Shown here piece after piece: positions 1-4,884 of a DNA stretch of 10,692 bases. The stretch's first letter is position 1, and the number at the start of each line of letters is the position of its first letter. This stretch comes from Rhodospirillales bacterium (GTDB lineage: Bacteria; Pseudomonadota; Alphaproteobacteria; Rhodospirillales; JAOUPW01). The stretch is from contig JAOUPW010000028.1 of the NCBI GenBank assembly GCA_029879665.1, forward strand, positions 1 to 10,692, in the 5' to 3' direction. A program made the translations under genes and the position numbers. The notes below the pieces were generated by a model, which saw nothing but the letters and a program-made list of their open reading frames with translations, did not search any database and was not told the origin of the DNA.

Positions 1-1721
1 TCGAACTGCTGCGCCACGACGCCGCCCACGTCATGGCCGAAGCGGTCAAGGAGTTGTACCCCGAAGTGCAGGTGACCATCGGGCCGTCCATCGAGAACGG
101 CTTTTATTATGACTTCGCGGTCAAAAATCCCTTCACGCCCGAGGATCTGGAAAAGATCGAGGCCCGAATGCGGGAAATCGTCAAACGCGACGAAGCCATC
201 GCCCGCGAAGAATGGGACCGGGTGGAAGCCATCGAATTTTTCAAGTCCAAAGGCGAACACTACAAAGCGCAACTCATAGAGGCCATCCCCGAAGGCGAGC
301 CCATCGGCCTTTACCGTCAGGGCGAATTCATCGACCTCTGCCGGGGGCCGCATCTGCCGTCCACGGGCAAGCTGGGCAAGGCTTTCAAATTGATGAAACT
401 GGCCGGCGCCTACTGGCGGGGCGATTCCCGCAATGAGATGTTGCAACGGATTTACGGAACCGCCTGGGCCGACGAAAAGCAGCTCAAGGCCTACCTGCAG
501 ATGCTGGAGGAGGCGGAAGCCCGTGACCACCGCAAGCTGGGCCGGGAGATGGAGCTTTTTCATTTGCAGGATGTGGCCCAGGGCGGGGTTTTCTGGCATC
601 CCAAGGGGTGGGGGCTCTATCGCACTCTGCAGGATTACATCCGCCGCCGTCTGCAAGGCGCCGGATATGTCGAAGTCAACACGCCGCAGTTGGTTGACCG
701 TTCGCTGTGGGAAGCGTCCGGGCATTGGGAAAAGTTCCGCGAAAACATGTTCACCTCGGAAGCCGAGGACAAGGTGCTGGCGATCAAGCCCATGAACTGT
801 CCGTGCCATGTGCAAATTTTCCGCCAGGGCATCAAGAGCTACCGCGATCTGCCGTTACGCATGGCCGAGTTCGGCTCATGCCACCGCAATGAGCCCTCGG
901 GCGCGCTGCACGGCCTGATGCGGGTGCGCGCCTTCGTTCAGGACGACGCCCACATCTTCTGCACCGAAGACCAGATCACGTCGGAAACAAAGGCCTTCTG
1001 CGATTTGTTGATGAGCGTCTATTCCGACCTGGGTTTCGACAAGGTGGTGGTCAAGTTTTCCGACCGCCCGGAAGTGCGCGCCGGCTCGGACTCGACCTGG
1101 GACAAGGCCGAAGCCGCGCTCAAGGAAGCAACCGAGGCCGCCGGCCTTGAGTGGTCTCTCAATCCGGGCGAAGGCGCCTTTTACGGCCCCAAACTGGAAT
1201 TTGTGCTCCGCGACGCCATCGGCCGCGACTGGCAGTGTGGCACCTTGCAGGTGGATTTTGTCCTGCCCGAACGCCTGGATGCGGCTTATATCGGCGAGGA
1301 CGGGGAAAAACATCGTCCGGTGATGTTGCACCGGGCCATTCTCGGCACGTTTGAACGCTTTATCGGCATCCTGATCGAAAGCACCGCCGGTCGCTTTCCC
1401 CTGTGGATGGCGCCCTTGCAGGTGGTGGTCGCGACCATCACCTCGGACGCCGACGGCTACGCCAAACGGGTGCTGGACGCCTTGAAGAACGCCGGACTCA
1501 AGGCGGAAATCGATGTGCGCAACGAAAAGATCAACTACAAAGTCCGCGAACACAGCCACGCCAAGGTACCGGTGATGCTGGTCGTTGGTGCCCGCGAAGC
1601 ATCGGAAGGTACCGTCGCCATGCGCCGATTGGGTGGAAAAGACCAAGAAAATCTTGCGCTTGATGATGCAATTGCTAGACTTGTTGCCGAGGCGGCCAGC
1701 CCCGCTGATGGACCGCAATGA
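1..1721 (+). CDS. thrS: Threonine--tRNA ligase (partial, 5' end outside window)
   Basis: Class II aminoacyl-tRNA synthetase that activates threonine and charges tRNA-Thr in the cytosol, with an editing domain that clears Ser-tRNA-Thr. The frame is open from base 3. The first visible codons hold the editing-site HxxxH (His at 15 and 27), matched by the CxxxH of DLCRGPH (Cys 339, His 351). The catalytic core shows the three expected zinc ligands: Cys at 798 in MNCPCHV, His at 951 in QDDAHIF and His at 1329 in MLHRAILG. Motif 2 ([13 protein letters not shown]) and motif 3 ([11 protein letters not shown]) are intact. The anticodon-binding domain begins near MAPLQVVV (about 1407). Aligned with the 642-residue E. 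coli enzyme, about 68 N-terminal residues (the TGS domain) lie left of the window. The ATG at 33 is internal, not the start. infC follows after 46 bases with no obvious terminator between, so the two are probably co-transcribed. Confidence 0.97.
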   Translation, partial: ELLRHDAAHVMAEAVKELYPEVQVTIGPSIENGFYYDFAVKNPFTPEDLEKIEARMREIVKRDEAIAREEWDRVEAIEFFKSKGEHYKAQLIEAIPEGEPIGLYRQGEFIDLCRGPHLPSTGKLGKAFKLMKLAGAYWRGDSRNEMLQRIYGTAWADEKQLKAYLQMLEEAEARDHRKLGREMELFHLQDVAQGGVFWHPKGWGLYRTLQDYIRRRLQGAGYVEVNTPQLVDRSLWEASGHWEKFRENMFTSEAEDKVLAIKPMNCPCHVQIFRQGIKSYRDLPLRMAEFGSCHRNEPSGALHGLMRVRAFVQDDAHIFCTEDQITSETKAFCDLLMSVYSDLGFDKVVVKFSDRPEVRAGSDSTWDKAEAALKEATEAAGLEWSLNPGEGAFYGPKLEFVLRDAIGRDWQCGTLQVDFVLPERLDAAYIGEDGEKHRPVMLHRAILGTFERFIGILIESTAGRFPLWMAPLQVVVATITSDADGYAKRVLDALKNAGLKAEIDVRNEKINYKVREHSHAKVPVMLVVGAREASEGTVAMRRLGGKDQENLALDDAIARLVAEAASPADGPQ

Positions 1722-1754
1722 GATTTAAGCAGTATTAGAGAAACAACAGAAAGA

Positions 1755-1770
1755 AGGAGATAACGTAATA
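1755..1770 (+). promoter_or_regulatory. Shine-Dalgarno sequence and AUA start codon of infC
   Basis: AGGAG at 1755-1759 lies 8 nt before an in-frame ATA codon (1768-1770). The first ATG in the same frame is at 1783, 23 nt from AGGAG and too far for normal initiation. No other good ribosome-binding sequence precedes 1783. The site therefore decides the start in favour of AUA. E. coli infC uses the rare AUU for autoregulation by IF3, so a weak initiator here is biologically sensible. The call is an inference from spacing. Confidence 0.7.
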
Positions 1771-2304
1771 GCAAGACGTCCGATGATGCAGCCGCCGGCC
1801 AAAAAAGGCCCGCGGGTGAACGAAGAAATCGAGGCCCCGCAAGTCCGGGTCGTCGGTGCCAATGGTGAAATGGCCGGTGTTCTTTCCATTGAGGAAGGAA
1901 TTAAATTGGCTTACGAGTCCGGCCTTGACTTGGTCGAAGTCTCGCCCAATGCGGATCCCCCCGTCTGCAAGATTCTTGATTACGGCAAATTCAAATACGA
2001 AGAACAAAAGAAAAAGAATGAAGCCCGCAAGAAGCAAAAGGTTATTGAAGTCAAAGAAATCAAAATGCGGCCCAGCATCGACGTCCATGATTATGACGTC
2101 AAGATGCGTAGCGTCCGCCGGTTTCTTGAAGAGGGAGACAAGGTCAAACTGACCATTCGTTTCCGGGGGCGCGAGATGGCGCACCAGGAACTGGGCATGA
2201 AGGTTCTCGACCGGGTCCGCAACGACCTTGAAGAACTGGTCAAGGTCGAGCAGTTCCCGAGGATTGAAGGCCGCTTGATGGTTATGGTGATCGCGCCCAA
2301 GTGA
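1768..2304 (+). CDS. infC: Translation initiation factor IF-3
   Basis: IF3 binds the 30S subunit, prevents premature 50S joining and proofreads the start codon and initiator tRNA. Read from the ATA codon at 1768 the product is 178 residues beginning (M)[20 protein letters not shown]. From the ATG at 1783 it is 173. E. coli IF3 has 180. The N-terminal domain is visible as GPRVNEEI through [22 protein letters not shown]. It is followed by a lysine-rich linker helix ([15 protein letters not shown]) and the C-terminal domain with [21 protein letters not shown] and the end VMVIAPK. The AUA start suggests IF3-dependent autorepression as in enterobacteria, where the codon is AUU. The stop codon lies inside a 14-bp tandem duplication that does not change the protein. 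Unlike the usual infC-rpmI-rplT arrangement, a minus-strand gene lies immediately downstream. Confidence 0.96.
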   Translation: MARRPMMQPPAKKGPRVNEEIEAPQVRVVGANGEMAGVLSIEEGIKLAYESGLDLVEVSPNADPPVCKILDYGKFKYEEQKKKNEARKKQKVIEVKEIKMRPSIDVHDYDVKMRSVRRFLEEGDKVKLTIRFRGREMAHQELGMKVLDRVRNDLEELVKVEQFPRIEGRLMVMVIAPK

Positions 2305-2318
2305 TCGCGCCCAAGTGA
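2287..2318 (+). repeat. 14-bp tandem duplication at the infC stop codon
   Basis: The unit GTGATCGCGCCCAA occurs at 2287-2300 and again, perfectly, at 2301-2314, followed by a partial third copy GTGA (2315-2318). Each unit begins with the bases that complete the lysine codon and give TGA, so the reading frame ends at the first junction (2302-2304). The extra copy is silent. It looks like a recent slippage or duplication event. Confidence 0.9.
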
Positions 2319-2355
2319 CCGTGATTTTCTTGCCGGCCAAAGGTTATCCGCAAGA

Positions 2356-2377
2356 CCCGGCGGCGCAATCCGCCGGG
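2356..2377. terminator. GC-rich hairpin between convergent genes (possible terminator)
   Basis: A perfect 8-bp inverted repeat, CCCGGCGG (2356-2363) and CCGCCGGG (2370-2377), has a 6-base loop CGCAAT. It sits in the 77-base gap between the convergent ends of infC and the minus-strand gene, five bases past the latter's stop. Neither strand has a run of T after the stem, so it is not a canonical intrinsic terminator. It could stall polymerase, protect 3' ends, or be incidental. Confidence 0.4.
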
Positions 2378-2381
2378 CCGG

Positions 2382-2753
2382 TCAGGATTCCCCCAGCAGA
2401 TGCTTGATCTGTTCCGGCGTCAGCGCCTCGCTTTTGCTGAAGGACAGCGCCTTTTCCTGTGCCGGCGGTGGTGCCTTGGCTTCTACTTTGGTGCCGCCGG
2501 TAAGAAGAAAATTGATGACGCGGACGACGTTGCTGACCCGCTGGCTGACGGCCTTGTGCAGATCGCCGGCATCGGCGAGGGAGTCCACCTGTAAGCGGAC
2601 GGCGGGTTGGGGCTCGATATCATAGAGCCGGGCGACGACCGTGTTGATACGCTTGGACAGCGCCCGGTGCTCCTCGGCGGCGACGTTCAACTCACTGACC
2701 GCCCGTTCCAGAGCGGCCTTGACCTTGGGGTCGGTGACAGGCGGCGGGGTCAT
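2382..2753 (-). CDS. Hypothetical protein (123 aa), helical, antisense between infC and rpmI
   Basis: Family not recognised. The protein is small and soluble, with no signal peptide or membrane segment. Residues about 8-46 (VKAALERAVSELNVAAEEH and onward) look helical and possibly coiled-coil. A second helical stretch runs from about 56 to 84 (VDSLADAGDLHKAVSQRVSNVVRVINFLL). A proline/alanine-rich linker (about 92-100) and a C-terminal tail, LTPEQIKHLLGES, follow. The start is supported by AGAAGGG on the minus strand (2761-2767), 7 nt before the ATG, and by a TATAAT about 65 bases upstream. The gene is convergent with infC and divergent from rpmI, interrupting an otherwise conserved operon order. 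Codon use resembles the neighbours (GC-rich third positions), so it does not look newly acquired. It could be a lineage-specific conserved protein. The overlapping plus-strand frames show no family resemblance. Confidence 0.65.
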   Translation of the reverse strand: MTPPPVTDPKVKAALERAVSELNVAAEEHRALSKRINTVVARLYDIEPQPAVRLQVDSLADAGDLHKAVSQRVSNVVRVINFLLTGGTKVEAKAPPPAQEKALSFSKSEALTPEQIKHLLGES

Positions 2754-2818
2754 CAGCCGGCCCTTCTAATTATCTGATTTTCCATGAGTCTTGAGCCCTT
2801 TCCGAAGAAGAGAACCCT

Positions 2819-2845
2819 ATTATAAGCCCCTATTCGGGTTCTCAA
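2819..2845 (-). promoter_or_regulatory. Candidate promoter for the minus-strand hypothetical gene
   Basis: On the minus strand a perfect TATAAT (plus coordinates 2819-2824) is preceded by TTGAGA (2840-2845) with a 15-bp spacer, shorter than the 16-18 bp optimum. The predicted start near 2812 gives a leader of about 58 nt before the ATG at 2753. Both elements lie within an 8-bp inverted repeat, GAGAACCC (2810-2817) and GGGTTCTC (2836-2843). Confidence 0.45.
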
Positions 2846-2859
2846 AAACACGTTTTTTG

Positions 2860-2934
2860 GGGGCTGGAAAGCCTGCCGCTCCCTCCTAAGGCAGCCCCGG
2901 GATGCCGGTTCGCCCCCGGCACGGGCTCCGCCTT
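2860..2934. other. GC-rich segment with two mutually exclusive foldings
   Basis: Fold A pairs GGGGCT (2860-2865) with AGCCCC (2893-2898) and, inside it, GCCT (2871-2874) with AGGC (2889-2892). Fold B pairs AAGGC (2888-2892) with GCCTT (2930-2934), AGCCC (2893-2897) with GGGCT (2923-2927) and TGCCGG (2903-2908) with CCGGCA (2916-2921), with loop TTCGCCC. The strand 2889-2898 is used by both, so they compete. The segment lies between the divergent promoter candidates. It would be transcribed only by read-through or from an unseen upstream promoter. It could be a regulatory RNA fold, an operator-like DNA structure or an extragenic palindrome. Confidence 0.4.
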
Positions 2935-2961
2935 GCATTCCCCTCCTCTCAGGTCTATAAC
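2933..2961 (+). promoter_or_regulatory. Candidate promoter for rpmI-rplT
   Basis: TTGCAT (2933-2938) and TATAAC (2956-2961) are separated by exactly 17 bp, a good match to the housekeeping sigma consensus. The predicted start near 2968 gives a leader of about 145 nt before rpmI. A local promoter is expected because an opposing gene separates rpmI from infC. Confidence 0.5.
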
Positions 2962-2967
2962 CCTGAC

Positions 2968-3111
2968 CCTTCTTGAGCTTTTTTTTAAGAAGACGACAAC
3001 CGAGTGGTCCGGCGGGGCATGCCCAGCCGCTCTAGGACGCATGAAGCCCTGTATTGGTACGGGTCCCTGTTTGGGGTCCGGCGGGGCGAAGATAAAGAAA
3101 AGGACAGCGAA
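2968..3111 (+). promoter_or_regulatory. rpmI 5' leader with hairpins and a duplicated 13-nt motif
   Basis: The leader starts with a weak hairpin, CTTCTT (2969-2974) with AAGAAG (2987-2992), enclosing a T8 run (2979-2986). It is followed by a hairpin GTCC/GGAC plus GCGG/CCGC (3007-3038) and a hairpin CCTGTA/TACGGG with loop TTGG (3048-3063). GGTCCGGCGGGGC occurs at 3006-3018 and again at 3075-3087. In the second copy GTCC (3076-3079) can pair with GGAC (3102-3105), which covers part of the rpmI Shine-Dalgarno sequence. L20 is known to repress rpmI-rplT translation through leader RNA in E. coli. A similar role here is inference, and no known leader family was recognised. Confidence 0.4.
3006..3087 (+). 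repeat. 13-nt direct repeat pair in the rpmI leader
   Basis: Two perfect copies of GGTCCGGCGGGGC, at 3006-3018 and 3075-3087, start 69 bases apart. Each is followed within 15-20 nt by a GGAC that can pair with the GTCC of the repeat. The first copy runs into ATGCCCAG and the second stands just before the true rpmI start ATGCCCAAG. This may be a local duplication or a two-site protein-binding element. Confidence 0.7.
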
Positions 3112-3312
3112 ATGCCCAAGTTGAAAACCAAGTCTAGCGCCAAGAAGCGCTTCCGGCTCACCGGCTCCGGCAAGGTCCGGGCAAGTTCGGCATTCAAACG
3201 TCACGGCATGCGCAAGCGGCCGCAGAAGATGAAACGCAAAGCGCGCGGCGCGATGATTCTTTGTGATGCCGACGCCCGTATCGTTAAATCCTATATGCCC
3301 AACACCAAGTAG
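3112..3312 (+). CDS. rpmI: 50S ribosomal protein L35
   Basis: Small, highly basic protein of the large ribosomal subunit. The 66-residue product begins [21 protein letters not shown] and carries the L35 signature in [12 protein letters not shown] and [19 protein letters not shown], ending MPNTK. Length and start match the family. The frame is open further upstream to an ATG at 3004, but the added 36 residues do not resemble L35. The start at 3112 is instead preceded by AGGA (3101-3104) with a 7-nt gap. rplT follows 17 bases later, so the two are expected to be translated from one message. Expression is probably controlled through the structured leader, possibly by L20. Confidence 0.97.
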   Translation: MPKLKTKSSAKKRFRLTGSGKVRASSAFKRHGMRKRPQKMKRKARGAMILCDADARIVKSYMPNTK

Positions 3313-3329
3313 CTTTAAGGAAGCGGATT

Positions 3330-3695
3330 ATGGCACGAGTAAAACGGGGCGTTACCTCTCACGCCCGGCACAAAAAAATCATCGATATGGCCGCCGGTTA
3401 CCGCGGCCGCAGCAAGAGCAGCTTCCGTATCGCGGTCGAACGCGTCGAGAAGGGGCTCCAATACGCCTACCGCGACCGGCGCGCGCGCAAGCGCTCTTTC
3501 CGCCGGCTGTGGATTCAGCGCATTAACGCCGGCGCCCGCCAGCACGGTCTTACCTATTCGCAGTTCATGAGCGGATTGACTAAGGCCGGGGTTGAAATTG
3601 ACCGTAAGGTATTGTCCGATCTGGCGATCCGGGAACCGGGCGCGTTTCAGGCGCTGGTCGAACAAGCCCAGGCCGCCCTCGGCAACCCAGCTTAA
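3330..3695 (+). CDS. rplT: 50S ribosomal protein L20
   Basis: Ribosomal protein required early in 50S assembly. It binds 23S rRNA through a long basic N-terminal helix. The 121-residue product starts [17 protein letters not shown] and shows the diagnostic [39 protein letters not shown] and [10 protein letters not shown] segments. The globular C-terminal half (from about residue 60) is the part known in E. coli to bind the rpmI leader for autogenous repression. AGGA at 3318-3321 stands 8 nt before the ATG. The gene sits between rpmI and pheS in the conserved order. The 88-base GC-rich gap to pheS shows no intrinsic terminator, so read-through into pheST is likely. Confidence 0.98.
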   Translation: MARVKRGVTSHARHKKIIDMAAGYRGRSKSSFRIAVERVEKGLQYAYRDRRARKRSFRRLWIQRINAGARQHGLTYSQFMSGLTKAGVEIDRKVLSDLAIREPGAFQALVEQAQAALGNPA

Positions 3696-3783
3696 GTTCT
3701 GACTACTGGAGAGGCTGGCGGGCTGAGAGGGACGGTTCCAACGGGCCGGCCCGATCCGCGGTTGCAGCCGAGCGGGGGAACAT
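3696..3783 (+). promoter_or_regulatory. GC-rich rplT-pheS spacer with palindrome
   Basis: This 88-base spacer holds a perfect 12-bp palindrome, CGGGCCGGCCCG (3742-3753), which as RNA could form a 4-bp stem with a CCGG loop. No T-run follows it. No Phe-rich leader peptide like that of E. coli pheM was found. A GGGGGA at 3774-3779, only 4 nt before the pheS ATG, is the apparent ribosome-binding sequence. Confidence 0.35.
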
Positions 3784-4884
3784 ATGGGAAATTTGGGCGA
3801 AACTCTGGATGCGCTCCGTTCCGAATTGATCGATGCGGTCAATGCCGCCGAAGGGCTGGACGCCCTTGAACAGCTGCGGGTTTCGGCGCTCGGCAAGAAA
3901 GGCCGCATCACGCATCTGATGAAGGAAATGGGCGGGCTCGACGCGGACGCGCGCAAGGCCCGTGGCCAGGACCTCAATGCCCTCAAAACGGACATCGCCG
4001 CCGCCATCGAAAATCGCAAATCGACGCTTGCCCAGGCCGCCCTCGATGCGCGGCTGATGGAAGAACGCCTCGACGTCAGCCTTCCGGTCCGCCCCGAGTC
4101 AGAAGGCCGTATCCATCCGATCAGCCAAACCATCGAGGAAATCATCGCCATTTTCGGTGAAATGGGCTTTGCCGTCGCAGAAGGTCCTGAAATCGAGGAC
4201 GACTGGCACAACTTCACCGCCCTCAACATTCCTCCCGATCATCCGGCGCGCCAGGAACACGACACTTTCTACCTGCCGGGTGAAAATTCGAGAGAAAGCG
4301 GCGGCGGGCGCACCTTGCTGCGCACCCACACTTCACCGGTGCAGGTTCACACCATGCAATCGAGCAAGCCGCCGCTGCGGATCATCGTCCCCGGGCGTAC
4401 CTACCGCTGCGATTATGACGCCACCCATTCGCCCATGTTTCATCAAGTGGAAGGGCTGGTGGTGGATGAAGCCACCCACATGGGACATCTCAAAGGCTGC
4501 CTGATTGATTTCTGCCGCGCCATTTTCGGAGTCGAGGACCTGCCGGCAAAATTCCGCGCAAGTTATTTTCCCTTCACCGAACCGTCGGCGGAAATGGACA
4601 TCGGCTGCACCCGCGAAGGCGGCGAATTCCGCATCGGCCACGGTGACGACTGGCTGGAAATTCTCGGCTGCGGCATGGTCAATCCCAAGGTGCTGGAAAA
4701 CTGCGGCATCGATTCCACCAAATACCAGGGCTTCGCCTTCGGTATCGGGGTCGAACGTATCGCCATGTTGAAATACGGCATCCCCGACCTGCGCACGTTC
4801 TTTGAATCCGACCTGCGCTGGCTGCGTCATTACGGGTTTTCCCCGCTGCAGATTCCGTCCATGGTCGGAGGGCTGAACCCGTGA
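3784..4884 (+). CDS. pheS: Phenylalanine--tRNA ligase alpha subunit
   Basis: Catalytic alpha subunit of the cytosolic alpha2beta2 PheRS, which attaches phenylalanine to tRNA-Phe. The 366 residues are longer than E. coli PheS (327) but normal for alphaproteobacteria. Residues 1-85 form the N-terminal coiled-coil tRNA-binding arm (LGETLDALRSELIDAVNAAE onward). The class II catalytic core follows: motif 1 around HPISQTIEEIIAIFGEMGF, motif 2 around GRTYRCDYDATHSPMFHQVEGL, the substrate-pocket segment PFTEPSAEMDI, and motif 3 in GFAFGIGVERIAMLKYGIPDLR. The start at 3784 fits the family N-terminus, although its ribosome-binding sequence is close and not typical. The gene ends overlapping pheT, consistent with translational coupling and equal subunit supply. 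Confidence 0.98.
   Translation: MGNLGETLDALRSELIDAVNAAEGLDALEQLRVSALGKKGRITHLMKEMGGLDADARKARGQDLNALKTDIAAAIENRKSTLAQAALDARLMEERLDVSLPVRPESEGRIHPISQTIEEIIAIFGEMGFAVAEGPEIEDDWHNFTALNIPPDHPARQEHDTFYLPGENSRESGGGRTLLRTHTSPVQVHTMQSSKPPLRIIVPGRTYRCDYDATHSPMFHQVEGLVVDEATHMGHLKGCLIDFCRAIFGVEDLPAKFRASYFPFTEPSAEMDIGCTREGGEFRIGHGDDWLEILGCGMVNPKVLENCGIDSTKYQGFAFGIGVERIAMLKYGIPDLRTFFESDLRWLRHYGFSPLQIPSMVGGLNP

Noticed and set aside
876..1718. Long minus-strand open frame (280 codons) inside thrS
   Set aside because: It lies wholly antisense to strongly conserved ThrRS sequence and has no recognisable domain. Long antisense frames are common in GC-rich genes.
2903..2921. T-arm-like hairpin GCCGG-TTCGCCC-CCGGC suggesting a tRNA
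   Set aside because: The loop lacks the TTCRA pattern and no acceptor, D or anticodon arms with correct spacing are present.
3004..3111. N-terminal extension of L35 from the ATG at 3004
   Set aside because: The extra 36 residues do not resemble L35, and the start at 3112 has a proper ribosome-binding sequence and the family length of 66.
3720..3783. TPP-riboswitch-like words (GGCTGAGAGG, later GATCCG and GCGGGGGAA) before pheS
   Set aside because: The P2 (GGGGU/ACCC) and P3 arms cannot be formed in the required places and the gene is not thiamine-related. The match is treated as coincidence.
3315..4229. Minus-strand open frame of 304 codons across rplT and pheS
   Set aside because: It is antisense to two certain genes. 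Its serine/arginine-rich translation is characteristic of a shadow frame.
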